Assembly (NCBI GenBank): GCA_027886185.1 | Contig: WOAB01000158.1 | Location: 186,001-250,000, forward strand | Direction: 5' to 3' | Length of the DNA stretch: 64,000 bases | Source: Rheum nobile | Lineage: Eukaryota; Streptophyta; Magnoliopsida; Caryophyllales; Polygonaceae | Shown: one piece after another, positions 20,157 to 31,403 of the stretch | Layout: each line of letters begins with the position of its first letter | Numbering within the stretch: position 1 is the stretch's first letter | Program-made: the position numbers and the translations under genes | The notes under the pieces: generated by a model | Told to the model about the DNA's origin: nothing | Databases searched by the model: none | The model's input: only the letters and a program-made list of their open reading frames with translations

Positions 20157-21124
20157 AGACTGGTTCCCCTGCCCAAGAACAAGCATGCTATTGGCACTCA
20201 CTAGGTATTCAACAACAAGCTTGATGACTCTGGAACTATGAAAAGTAACAAGGCAAGATTGGTTGCTCAAGGCTACAACCAACAAGAAGGAATAGACTAT
20301 GATGAGACATATTCTCCAATAGCTCGCATTGAAGCCATTCGACTTCTCATCGTTTATGCTGACTTCCAAGGTTTCACATTGTACCAAGTGGATGTCAAAA
20401 TAGCCTTTCTCAATGACTACCTTCAAGAGGAAGTTTAAGTGAAACAACCCCCTGGATTTGAAGATATAGATCGTCTTGACCATGTGTATGCACTAGACAA
20501 GGCATTGTATGGCCTAAAGCAAGCACCGCGTGCTTGGTATGATAGGTTGGAATAGTTCCTCTTCTTCAATGGATATAGACGTGGTACATTCGACAAGACA
20601 TTGTTACTCTTGGAACACATAGGTGAGATTCTCTTAGTTCAAGTCTATGTTGATGATATTATTTTTGGTTCCACTAATCCTGCAGTTGTAGAAAAATTCA
20701 AAAATCTCATGAGCATTGAATTTGAGATGAGTATGATAGGAGAATTGTCATTCTTCCTGGGATTACAAGTCTCTCAATATCCTGAGGGAACAAGAGTACA
20801 TCAATAAAAAAATACATCAAGGAGTTGTTGAACAAGTATGGTATGGATAAATCTAAACCTATTGATACACCTATTTCTCCTAACACTTGCCTTGATGCAG
20901 ACTTGAATGGCAAAGATGTGGATGCTACAATGTATAGAGGAATGATTGGCTCATTACTTTATCTAACGACAAGTAGGCCAGATATCATGTTTAGTGTGTG
21001 TCTTTGTGCTAGATTTCAGGCAAATCCTAAAGAGTCACACCTAACTGAAGTCGAACGTATCCTGCGGTACTTGAAAGGGAACAATCATCTATGCCTTTGG
21101 TATCCAAGGAACATTTGGTTTTAA
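20157..21124 (+). pseudogene. Reverse transcriptase of element D, broken
   Basis: The RVT_2 motifs can be followed in order: KARLVAQGYNQQEGIDYDET (about 20,252-20,311), QVDVKIAFLNDYLQEEV ended by TAA at about 20,436, GLKQAPRAWYDRL (about 20,512), YVDDIIFGST (about 20,646-20,675), then FFLGLQV. The catalytic YVDD is intact, but at least three stops or frameshifts (about 20,156, 20,436, 20,554 and 20,807) break the frame. Confidence 0.85.
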
Positions 21125-21530
21125 CTTGTGGGCTTCACTGGCGCTGATTTTGCGGGACACCATGTGGATCACAAAAGCACTTCAGGGACGACACAGTTCC
21201 TTGGCCCATGCCTCTTCTTTAGTTGCTCTTTCCACCGTTGAAGCTCAGTACATAGCTGCTGCATCATGTTGTGCCCAGATATTGTGGCTCAAACAACAAT
21301 TAGAGGATTTTGGTATGTCTCTTGGCACCGTTCCTATAATGTGTGATACTACTAGTTCTATCAACATTTCCAAAAATCTTGTCCATCAATCACGTACTAA
21401 GCATATCGATATTTGTCATCATTTTCTACGTGATAATGTTGAGAAATTTTTCATAAGAATGGATCATTGCAGGACAGAAGATCAAGTTGCATGCTGATAT
21501 CTTCACCAAAGCACTAGATAGAAAACCCTT
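21125..21530 (+). pseudogene. RNase H of element D
   Basis: This corresponds to the copia RNase H: SSLVALSTVEAQYIAAASC (about 21,214), LWLKQQLEDFGM, then CDTTSSINISKN and RTKHIDICHHFLRD (about 21,395). The usual E of the STxEAEY motif is replaced (VEAQY), and the start is frameshifted. Pol ends just after at about 21,560. Confidence 0.8.
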
Positions 21531-22990
21531 TGAGCATTTGCGAATGCTCCTTAGGATGATCTCTCTAAACTGAGGAATTCCATATCCACTATTCCCTCCA
21601 TTATTGGCTAGATTGATCAATATTAATCAAGGAACATCTTCTATCCATCTTTTTAATTGCAAAATCTTCGTTTATTAAATCTTGTTATGTGCTATGTGTT
21701 ACATGATTTCATAATCTCTTGCAACTTCTATTCTTGATCATATGTGCTTCAAATTTACATGATAACATCTTATTTCATGCCAATGCAACCAATTTGATCA
21801 TCTGAACCCTCATTATAAGCCAAAATGATACTTGGTTGCCAAGCCGTTCTACGCCATGATCCAAGTAAACGTTCCCTATTAACCTTTCTTTTTTTTTCCA
21901 ACTTTTACTGGGTATAATTATATGGATCATCTTCTGTTCCCTACCTTATTTTTGTTTGGATATAACTTTGAATTTTTGTGTGAACCCAATTAAATATTCA
22001 AACTAGCCTTTCGTATCAACTCAAGATCTTCACATTCGTCCCGATGGAACTTTCCTTGAATGCGAACAGAGAAAAGAACATTATTGATGGGAACAGTTTG
22101 AGTAACGTTGGAGAATTGCATGTGAAAGTTGCTTCAGTGAAAAACTTGCATTGAATGTTGATTTGATGGCTCTGCAGAAAGGAACAACTACTTTGCTGCA
22201 AAAGAGTTAAAAAAAGGAATAAAAAAAGAAAAAGGAGCTTATAGGGCAAAAGGTGAAGTTCCCATGACCACTGAGTTGGACATGGTGAATATTCAAAAGA
22301 TGAAGTATTAGGGTGATGATAAGGGAACTCTACCCACGTATGAAATTATCAAGCGAGAAACTGGTGATGGAATATCGAGAGGCAGTTCTGTGCAGAGTCA
22401 AATGTTGGCTGAATTGCATGAGATCAAGAAAATTTGTCGCTGCTTCTTGAACATTTCCTTAACAAGGACTAGAATGAAGATTTTGAGTCTTGAGTGGACC
22501 CCTTATTTATCCTAGCCCGTTATTCCCTCTTCTTATTGAATTTTCTATGTTATTTTGCTTAGTTGTTTGCTCTTTGATCTTTTTGTGTTGTTTGTCAAGT
22601 TGTTTATGATCTTTTGTACTCATCTCCCTGCTTGATTAATGAACTCTTATTTTGTTATTAATTTGATGACTAGTCATGTTGTTCCACTGGTTACTTTTTA
22701 TCTTTTGATGATGCAAAAATGGAGAAGTGTGGAAAATTGTGCGATGAACTCAGTAAAGAGAGGTAACAGTCTTATTGTTCTTAATTCTTTATGAATTCTT
22801 TAGCGATGCTAGTGTTGAGGGGGGACGATGATGCAACTTGAAGGTATGAATTGTAATTATTCATTTGATATAAAATTTTGTTGAACACTTGATCTTAGAT
22901 GCATAATGATTCATATTGACTTACTTATTACTCTCTGGTTTTGATCGAACAATTTTTGAATGGGTTTGTCATCACCAAAAATGGGGAAAT
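21531..22990 (+). other. Post-pol region of element D, remnant third ORF and purine tracts
   Basis: About 1.4 kb separates pol from the 3' LTR. At about 22,310-22,480 a frame reads GDDKGTLPTYEIIKRE and LAELHEIKKICRCF, positioned like the coiled-coil C-terminus of the third ORF in element G. Purine tracts GAGGGGGGACGATGATG (about 22,818) and AAAAATGGGGAAAT (just before the LTR) are candidate polypurine primers. No intact gene remains. Confidence 0.55.
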
Positions 22991-23272
22991 TGTTGGAACC
23001 TTGACGTTCCCTCTGGTTTTGATGATGATAAACACCATTAGGTTTTATGGTTTATATTGTTTCTATGAGTTCCAGGTTTTATGAAAGAATTAGGGAACAA
23101 CGAAAATCATGTGAAGAAGAGAAAACAAAGGAGTGAAAAAGGAACATTGTGCAAATAAGGAACTGTTACGCGAAAACAAATTGAAGATGTGAAGCGCGCA
23201 TAATGTTTATACAAGGAAACAATTATACAAGGAAACAACAGATAAGGAACAATGCGGGAAAGAAGGGATTGC
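22991..23272 (+). repeat. 3' LTR of element D, truncated
   Basis: Starts TGTTGGAACCTTGACG and matches 3,527-3,810 nearly throughout. It breaks at GGGATTGC, where TGATAGGC, the end of an Athila-like LTR, begins. The remainder of the LTR was not found elsewhere. Confidence 0.88.
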
Positions 23273-24450
23273 TGATAGGCTAAATCGCACACCTAATCAA
23301 AGATAAACCTAATGTTCACCAACTAATGTAGTTAGGGAAGTCAGGATCGTATCCACAGGGAGATAGCTTTCTTACAACTACAAATCAGACAAACTAGATT
23401 ATGTAAAAAGGGTCTTGCTTATTGGTCTATTGAACTAACAACTAATCAAACAAAAACAAACAAGTAAAACAAGAATGATATAACATAATCATGATTATAC
23501 TATCTAGAACACACAAGCTCTCTCGAGTCAATGTCTCCCTTAGAACATCAGTCTAGCAGGCTCTCGCAATTTACTAGATTCGTTCTACCCATTATTGTAA
23601 GCTTAACAAAGTGTTAATACCTCTCGGTACATAACCTAAGTTTACAAGACTAATTAATCAAACATGGCCACTGTTCAATTAACAAGCAAGAACAACGAAT
23701 AACATGGCAATAGTAGAAATCAATCAACTAATTAAATCATCTAAATTAAACCCCTTTCATACACCCATAGATCACCTGGCCCTAGTATTGGACTACTCAC
23801 ACATAATAAAAGAGATTGAAGAACAATTCATCATGAAATCAAACCCTCTCGGTAATTTAGGGTTGAGAAATAACGACGGAAAACAATGATTAAACTAACT
23901 AACGTAAGGCATAAAACAAAAGAAAGAGAATAATGAAATTGGTACCTTCAACTTGATCGATCCAGTGAAACAATTAGAATAATGGAGAAAAATCAATGGA
24001 GAATTCTATGGAAAGAAGCTATGGAGAAGACTCGCAAATAACCGCCTCTGTCTCTTCAGAAAAATCAAATGCGGAAGCCCCCCCCAACTAATTAACTATT
24101 TCTACGTATTTATGTGTTTCTATTTTTTTCTAATATTTAAAGAAATATTAAAAGCTAAATGCTAGCTAATGGGAAGCATCGTGCTAGAGATGTTGGACGA
24201 GGCAACCATCAACGAAATGTAATTAATCCGAGGCCCTCATAAACCGCTATGCTAGCTCCAAGTACAAGTTCCTCCGTTGTTAGCTCAAATGAGTATAAAT
24301 CAAGTCCAAAACATCAATTCATGCACAACAAAGCAAAGGAGCAAGAGCCACAACTAGGAGAAAAATGTCAGATAAATTAGCTCCGAAGAGTGCAATAAAT
24401 ACCATTAAAATCTAGGGGGCGAGGGTATAAAACTCTATATAAACAAGACA
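23273..24450 (-). repeat. Athila-like 3' LTR (1,178 bp)
   Basis: On the plus strand it runs TGATAGGCTAAATCGC...AACAAGACA. Its first 110 bp share layout with the LTR of element H (TGATAGGCGTTTAG..., CCAACTAATGTAGT, then a GGGTCG/GGATCGTATCCACAGGGAG-like block). On the minus strand a purine tract GGTTTGGGGGAGTTTGATA ends directly at 24,451, marking it as a 3' LTR of a minus-strand element. Confidence 0.72.
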
Positions 24451-26195
24451 TATCAAACTCCCCCAAACCAAACCTTTGCTTGTCCCTAAGCAAAGCAATC
24501 AATGATGAGAATTAAGCGCAATCACTTCGATCACCCCAGTGAAACAAAACATAATTTATGATCCAAGGGTCAGATACAGGAGAGCAAGAATCAAGACCAA
24601 TCAATCAATATCGCCTGACCACAAATCACCCTAAATAGCAATCAAATGGTTCAAAACGTATGCACAAAGATGACTAGAACAACTCACCATGGTCGTCGCT
24701 CCACTCTTTGTAGCGGGTAAAAAGTATAAAGAATACCCGATCTCTCTCCAACCCACCATTTGAGTAGAAATTTAACCCTCCCAGCTCACAACACTCATGT
24801 GTTTAAAAGGGTTTCCATGCCGCTCAACCTATGTTGGAGTCGACTCGAAATGCCCACATACTCTTTGACCTTGACCTGAGACTAGTTTCATTCAGTTACA
24901 CATACATGTACAATGATAAAAAAGGTCTTTTATATTAAGCTTGTAGTGGGGCTACGTAAGGGAGTAGGAAGTGGTCTGGGAATTGTGAGTGTAGGGCCTA
25001 ACTTGGGGAGCAACACGAACCACGTATCCATGACATTGATGATGTCAAACAACTCCGTTGGACGAACTCGAACTATATTAAAAGCATGCCCAGGGAAAGA
25101 ACCAATATACAATGCAATACTAAGTGATTCTTCATGCTTCCCTTGTCCTTTCTCTATGTACACTAATGAACGAAATTACTTTTTTTTCTATTTTTTTTTT
25201 GTATGTCAAATACAGTGGACTAACTATTACAACTTAAGTGCCAGCAAAATAAGACACTATTCTGAAATGTCATCCAAGAGTAGCCACGAACTAATCAACA
25301 AGCTTCATGAACTGTAGAAACATGTGCTCCCACAAGCTAGGCTTGGGTTATGGGCTTGTAATGTGGTGAATAAAACAGTGAAGGGACAAAGCTGCAACAT
25401 GGGAATAGAAAAATGGGAACAAGTGTGTCTAATTTCCTCTGAACGCTTTTTAAAAGAAAATGGCCTCTTATCATTTGCATCGTACATGAATGTTAACCAA
25501 ACTACTAATAGTCCCAGGGCAAAACTAAGATCAATGCAACACCAGGAATTAAGCACACCAGAATAGTTAAATAAAATTTTCAGGCTTAAATCCTCACGGC
25601 TAACATAATTCAAGTCCAATGTACATACATAGTGAGACCAAATTAACTTCTACTAGGGGTGAAAGCAATCAAGAGCATGTCATGGTTAGTCTATCATCAA
25701 AGCAAGCCTGTTATATCACCTTAAATCAAAAATCATTTTTAAAACAGTAGGGGAACAGGGAAGCAATTGTCTCAATTTCATCAACCAACAACTATACATA
25801 TCAAACTAATTACCCAACAAAGTAAACAAACACACAAAACCAATCAAACTACCTAAAAGAGGGAGAGAAGTGTACCGTATGTGTAAGAATCCTCCCCCAA
25901 ACCAAACCAGACAATGTCCTCATTGGCAAGAGGGAAAACAACAGCCAAGGATAAGCTCAGAAAAACCGAAATCTGCACATGGATAAGCTCAGAAAATTGG
26001 TAAAATACACTCAATCACCTCTCCAAATGAAAGAAAAGCTGAAACGATGGGAAAAAAAAACGTCGGGTTGCCTCCCGGAAAGCGCTGGTTTATAAAGGTC
26101 CCGCATGACCTTGTTACCTCAGATTATCTAACATTGAGGGGGAGCGGTTGAAGGAGAATCACCTCAACAAATCCCACCATGGCACCTTCATGGTA
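24451..26195 (-). other. 3' non-coding region of an Athila-like element
   Basis: No convincing gene. Two blocks are shared with element H: CCTCCCCCAAACCAAACC followed by AATGTCCTCATTG (25,891-25,925; H has CTCCCCCATGC...TTGTCCTCAATG at 46,499-46,532), and GGGTTGCCTCCCGGAAAGCG (26,065-26,084; H has GGGTTGCCTCCCGAGAAGCG at 47,317-47,336). Both are typical of sequence behind pol in Athila-like elements. Open stretches at 24,913-25,317 and 25,305-25,619 match nothing I recognise. Confidence 0.6.
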
Positions 26196-28334
26196 TAACT
26201 TCAGACGTTGACCATTTACGATCAAGAATTTCACCTGTTGCTTGATTCCCCCTGCATATGTTGTTAACACGACTTCACCCAGGGTATACTTAACCTCTCC
26301 ACTGAACCCGACTAAAGGGGTGGAGTTTCGGGTTAAATCGTCCTCGCTTAAACCCATACCTTTTAAGGCGTCGAGTGTTAACAAGTTGGTGGAGCTGCCT
26401 GTATCGATTAATACACGACGAATAAGACAATTACTAATTGACAATGAGATTACCAAACCGTCGTGATGGTTGCCCAGTTCTTGAGCTTCCGAGTCGTCAA
26501 AGGTAATGGCTGGAGTGTCGGTAACCCGTGGTCGTCTTATCTCTGTCCAAATGGGTCTATCGCCTCGACTTTCTCGGGCATGCCTTTTGGCCGCAGAGTA
26601 TGTGTTTCCACACACGTCTAACCCTCCTGAAATGGTGTTAACGATTTTAGTGGGAACCGGAGAGGATGGTTTATCCGATGATACCTGGTCCTTTTGATCG
26701 AGGGTTGCTTTGGCTTTGTCTGAGATCACGTCGCGTAATAGCCCCTGTGCAAGGAGTCTGACGACTTCTTTGCGAAGGGCTATGCACTCGTCCATCGAGT
26801 GTCCGTGGTCCCCGTGGAACTCGCACCATCAACTCATGTCCTTCCTGGCGTCTGGCTTGTCGCTCTTCCGAGGCCACCTTACTTCTTTTCCGTATCTGTC
26901 GAAACTCTTCACAAGTTCCGACACGGATATGTTGAAGTTGTAAGAGTGGAGTTTCAGAGGGAGAGCGGGGTTGTTTCGCCAGTCCTGGTTCTTGTCATAA
27001 GAATTGTTTACCTGACCGGGATCGCTTCGTCCCTTGGGATATGGTTGATGTCGTCGATCGCATCGATGATCCGAAGGTGTTTTTCGATCGACTCGATCGG
27101 GGCTTTTGTTTGCTTTGAAGGGTTCTTCATCTTCTTCGAGTCTGACTTGTGCCATGGCCTTGGCTTGGACGTCTTCGAAGCTTCGACAAGGATACTTGTT
27201 CAGTTCACGGTATAGTTCACTGCCCCTGACCAAGCCCAGACAGAATGCTTCGATCAACGTTGGGATGTCGCAATGTGGGATTGCAACCTTTTCTTTGTTG
27301 TACTTGTTGAGATAATCTCTTAAAGGTTCGCCATACCTTTGCACGATTCGATACAGGTCGCTTGATTGTTTTTCCAGCCTTCGACTTCTGGCGAACTGGA
27401 CTTTGAATGAATTGATCAAGTCGGCAAAGGAGGCGATGGATCCCTACGGCAAGTGCATAAGCCAGGTTAGTGCAGGTCCCGTGAGGGTCATGCCAAAACT
27501 TTTGCACATGACGGCCTCACGGTTCCCTCTAGGAATCGAAATAGTCATCAACTTTTGCTTATAAATTGAAACATGGTCGTCTGGGTCCCCAGTCCCATCA
27601 TAGTTGGGCATGTTGGGGACGTGGAACTTTTTAGGAATTTCGATGCGCGCGATCGCTTCCGTGAAGGGTGAGTCTTCATATCCGTCGATAACTTCTTTTT
27701 CGATCGGTTGAGGGACTCTTGGGATTCGCGCAATGCGATCGTCTAGAGCTTTGATATGCTCGTTGATGGCTTGTTGAATGAGAGTTTGAATGTCGATTGG
27801 AGCCGGTGCCTGTGGAATGGTTGCTCGAGCTTCTGGGAGCCCGACTACGAGATTGGGTGCGTTAGTCGTATTGAGAGTAACTTGGGGTGTTTGGAACATA
27901 CCAGAAGGCAAGAAGGCCTGAGTTGGTGCGGCAGGAGTCGTGTCTGCTCCATCCATATCAAGTCGGATGGGTAGTCCCTCGGTGTTGACTACGCGTCTTG
28001 AGCCTACGGGGTTTGATGCGACCGAGTGTACCTGAGCTTTCAACAATTCGTTCTCACAGGTTAGTCGAGTAATTTCAGTTTCGGATTGGGTACTTAGCTT
28101 TTCGGTCCTGGTGTGCTGCTGAGCTAGTTCTTCCTGGAGGGTGCTTATGGCTTTCGCAAGCTCTTGGATTTGCGGGTTCACGATTGGTTGAGCATCGGTG
28201 TTCCCTGCTTGAGTCACGACCATAGGGTCGACTTGGGTTTGCTCTTCGGAGATAATCGCGGGATTACCGGAACCGTCCATTGCTGGGTATGAATCGGATC
28301 GTTGATTGGCTAGATGCCCCACGGTGGGCGCCAA
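26124..28334 (-). pseudogene. Tat/Ogre-like Gag-protease, one frame with two nonsense codons
   Basis: A single minus-strand frame runs 28,334 to 26,124. The Gag core lies around 27,660-27,040 (PNMPNYDGTGDPDDHVSIYK, PALTWLMHLP, FKVQFARSRR). A zinc-type motif CEFHGDHGHSMDEC follows the TGA at 26,829-26,831, and the protease has VLIDTGSSTNLLTL (about 26,380), so its active site is intact. TAG at 27,444-27,446 and TGA at 26,829-26,831 interrupt the frame. The last ~30 codons (NGQRLKLYHEGAM) look like the C-terminus of an Athila-type pol, not the continuation of a Tat protease. RT, RNase H and integrase are absent. Confidence 0.8.
28316..28333 (-). other. Primer-binding site of the Tat-like element
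   Basis: The minus strand reads TGGCGCCCACCGTGGGGC, three bases from the LTR end at 28,337. This PBS is common in Tat/Ogre elements and differs from the tRNA-Asp PBS of element H. Confidence 0.85.
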
Positions 28335-28336
28335 AT

Positions 28337-29003
28337 TGTTTTGGGGCGAAAAGATCTAATCGATCAAAATCGCCTTAGGAAGGGCAACTAGACAATAGTT
28401 AGACAATATATATCTAATAGATCCAAATCAGTTCAATGAGCTAGACGAAGTAAAGATAAATAGACGAATATAAAGCTTATCTCCTTCGGACTATAGGTTG
28501 GTCGCGTGAGTTATCAGACGTCGAACGCTTTGATAAAGCAAAGATAACTCGAATTCACAGACGAATAAGCAAGAATTGATGATGTAATCGAGAGAACTAA
28601 CAATCTTGATTGTGTCCGAATTGGATCGAACGAGATCGACTAGTGTCGAATGAGCGTACACAATGGTCGAATGACTTCTTTTCTTAGAGAGATTGAGCAC
28701 CGAGTTACAATGAGAGCGTTTAGAATGTTTGGGAGTCTCTGGGTATTGCTTCCATAATGAGAAGATAGATACACAATCTGGTGATTTACAATCTATTTAA
28801 AATAAGAGAAATTAATGCCTGATCGAGAGAATCTCGTAACCATTTAATGGCGTAATCTTTGTTCCATGATTGTCGCTCTCAGCCGTTGCGGATCTTGGTT
28901 AGTCTGGTGCGCCAACGGTCGAATCCTCTTCGCCAGCGACTTTGGGCCGCATCCGCTGTCTGCTTCGTGGGCCGATTCGATCCAAGTGAAGCGAGGCCCA
29001 ACA
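28337..29003 (-). repeat. 5' LTR of the Tat-like element (about 667 bp)
   Basis: On the plus strand it runs TGTTTTGGGGCG...GCGAGGCCCAACA, with TG...CA ends next to the PBS. It does not resemble the LTR at 23,273-24,450 at the other end of the composite. The right boundary is inferred from the CA end. Confidence 0.65.
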
Positions 29004-29279
29004 CTATATATTGTAAGAGGGATGCTCCGGTAAAACGAGAGTTATGGTAAAACGGAAGTATTAATCTGGAGCGTTGGATTGATGGTGATTGATGGTTGGA
29101 TGATTGGGCCTTAAAATAGATATCGTAGGGGTGTAACCACCAAATCTACTCTAATAAGGCAATTATTTAATTTTTAATTAGGAAAAGATAATAAATGAGG
29201 TTCTTATATGAGAGAGAAAACACAATATTTCTCTTTCCTAAAACCGCCCCATTATGCTAATACATTTTCTTCATTTTCA

Positions 29280-29835
29280 ACGATTTTTCAGTGTTCATGA
29301 ATATCGATCACGTCTTTATGAATATCGTTCATGCGTTTATGAATATCGATGGATGTGAATATCTCCACTTAAAACATGAATATCACCACTTGATTTTTCC
29401 AGCGTCCTAATGCTTTGCAAATTCGTTGATTTGTAAATTTGTTCTTGTTGCTTTTGTCATTGTTTCTTGAATATCGTTCATGTTTGTATGAATATCTTTG
29501 TTTAATATGTGGATATCACCAATTAAATACATGAATACCACAACTTAAAATATGAATATCACCACTTAATAATATATGATAACATAATCAATTACACGAA
29601 TATCATACCAGTTACATGAATATCACACTCAAGTACATGAATAACATAACTCAATTCATGAATATCGATCACTACCAATTACATTAATATTACCACCAAA
29701 TTGCATGAATATTAACACATATTACACAAACATCACCCCCGATATCGTGAATATTACATGAATATCGATCACTACCCAATACGATTATAATGAATATCAC
29801 ATAATAAAATTTGAATATCGATTACTGAAAGTTCA
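29280..29835. repeat. Diverged ATGAATATC repeat array
   Basis: The word ATGAATATC (often followed by G/AC and CACT/GATCA) recurs more than fifteen times with irregular 15-35 bp spacing, including TTTATGAATATCGTTCATG and CATGAATATCACACT. It looks like a degenerate minisatellite inside the MULE. No coding potential. Confidence 0.75.
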
Positions 29836-29867
29836 AATAACACTACCAAAACATCCACTAAATCCTT

Positions 29868-30600
29868 CTAACAAAGAATCAAAATACCATAAGCAACTCT
29901 AGGCTTCAATTTCCTAAATCCAATTTTTGGCAGATGGAGTTCTGGAACATACTCCATGGTTCTAGTGAATGTGGAAAAACTTGGAACCCTTCTTGGCGGA
30001 ACTTCTACCTGTTCAGATGAATCTGAAGCCAATTCTTCATCACGAATCAGAATATTCCATGAAGAAACGTCTGAATTGGCACTAGTTGTTCTCCTGTGCC
30101 CTGAAAATCTCCCATCTTTCACCTCCAGTACATGCTGCTCGGATTGATGACAACCACTTCTCAAACAATTGGATGTCAATATCCCTCTACTGCAAGAACC
30201 AATTCCGGTCTTTGGCTTCGGCTTCGGCTTCGGCTTCATCTACACCACCATTCTTGTAACTATTTTGCATAGCACGTTCAAATTCCTCCAGCTATGTACA
30301 GAAAAAGTCAAGGATCAATTCATACCCAAAGCTTCAATACATGTTGAATCAACCCATAAATCCTCTAATACCACAAAATAAATATAGAAGAGCACGGATT
30401 TGGTTTCCTTTATTTGCTTCACGGCGAGACGATGACGCCGAACCACCGCTGCAATTGCTTCCGCCCCCTGCTGCTGCTCGCGACCACCGACCACCACACC
30501 GAGCCCACACCAGATCCACCGACTTCCGCCCCTTACTGCTGCTCGTGACCACCGAGCCCACCGGCGAGCCACCACTCGCCCACCGCAGCACTCAATGGTG
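29868..30600 (-). other. Possible captured gene fragment in the MULE (unrecognised)
   Basis: A 123-codon minus-strand frame (30,239-29,868) starts in a Pro-Lys repeat (PKPKPKPK, from a GGCTTC hexamer run at 30,213-30,237) and contains SEQHVLEVKDGRFSGHRR. An alternative frame over the same run gives EAEAEAEAKDRNWFLQ preceded by LEEFERAMQNS. The neighbouring 30,420-30,600 is GC-rich with a direct repeat CCGCCCC...CTGCTGCTCGyGACCACC. Such composition would suit a captured exon and 5' leader, as in Pack-MULEs. I do not recognise the source gene. Confidence 0.35.
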
Positions 30601-30925
30601 ATCTCCGTCCAATTTGAATCTCTCCTCCATTTCAATGGTGATATGAGATTCAGTGAGGATGAAAAAAGTAGGGGTGGTTTTGGAGTGGTGTATCGGTCAA
30701 ATAAATGGATTAAACCGTATCCATAGGAGAGAAGAATCAAATTTCAATTTCAATCCCCAAAATCCAGGATTGATATTGATTGTGTAGAGTACCGGATATT
30801 TTCCTAATATGCACCTCAAATTGGTGTAATCCAGTCCATCCATTAAATCTCATCTAACGGATGTGATTAGTACTTCCGTTTTACCGTAATACTCCGTTTC
30901 ACCTGAGCATAAATCTATATTGTAA

Positions 30926-31215
30926 TGTATATATATGCTATATGTACTACGCATATTATATATAGTATATAGTTGAGTCAATTGAATATTAAAAGGGTCA
31001 TATAGTACATATTTGAGTAATTTAATTTATTATTTATACAAAGCAATTGCATATAATACATGTTTAAATCAACTCTTAAAAATTTATTAAAAATAAACAT
31101 GTTACAGATAAATCAAATAATAAGATTATTTAATTTTAAAAATCATCTGATTTTTAAAAACTATAAAATATCTCTTGCTATTTTAAAATTTAAATAATAT
31201 GTATTTATATTATTT
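30926..31215. other. AT-rich spacer
   Basis: Very AT-rich, with TATATA-type runs at 30,926-31,000. No gene or clear repeat structure seen. Confidence 0.5.
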
Positions 31216-31396
31216 ACGGTTTTTCTAACCTATGCCCTTAGGGCATAGGTTAAAATGCCATATATAGAAACTTTTAATTATGTGTTAATTGTTTAGGATT
31301 TTTTTTTAAATGGGTTCACCTTTCCTTCTATAGGGTTTATATTTCTTAATAGGAATTCTTAACCTATTCCCTCACGGCCTAGGTTAGACAAACCGT
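31216..31396. mobile_element. 181-bp MITE
   Basis: Its ends are ACGGTTTTTCTAACCTATGC and, reverse-complemented, ACGGTTTGTCTAACCTAGGC, with inverted similarity continuing to about 44 bp (…GCATAGGTTA / GGAATAGGTTA). ATTATTT flanks both sides (31,209-31,215; 31,397-31,403). The left arm itself contains a hairpin (AACCTATGCCC/GGGCATAGGTT). The transposase family is not clear from a 7-bp duplication. Confidence 0.7.
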
Positions 31397-31403
31397 ATTA
31401 TTT

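Larger units (their letters stand above)
3527..23272 (+). mobile_element. Element D: decayed Sirevirus-like Ty1/copia element, heavily invaded
   Basis: The 5' LTR starts at 3,527, gag remnants follow from 17,087, then integrase, RT, RNase H, a long post-pol region and the 3' LTR from 22,991. Gypsy element B lies in the 5' LTR, gypsy element I has replaced the LTR end, PBS and N-terminal gag, and an Athila-like LTR truncates the 3' LTR at 23,273. The long region between pol and the 3' LTR, with remnants resembling the third ORF of element G, places it near Sireviruses. The true right end was not found. Confidence 0.85.
29017..30915. mobile_element. MULE-like non-autonomous element with 10-bp target duplication
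   Basis: The left end reads GAGGGATGCTCCGGTAAAACG and continues to GGTAAAACGGAAGTATTAATC. The right end, reverse-complemented, reads GATTTATGCTCAGGTGAAAC and continues to GGTAAAACGGAAGTACTAATC. These are imperfect terminal inverted repeats of about 50 bp. TATATTGTAA flanks both sides (29,007-29,016; 30,916-30,925), within the 9-11 bp expected for Mutator-like elements. No transposase was seen. The interior holds an ATGAATATC-rich repeat, a GC-rich tract and a possible captured gene fragment. Confidence 0.72.

Noticed and set aside
24913..25619. Open frames of 77-134 codons suggesting a host gene
   Set aside because: They lie in the 3' non-coding region of an Athila-like element, on both strands, with no domain and low-complexity Phe/Tyr runs.
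23273..29003. One ordinary full-length retrotransposon
   Set aside because: The outer LTRs differ from each other, and the PBS type and 3' blocks belong to different lineages.
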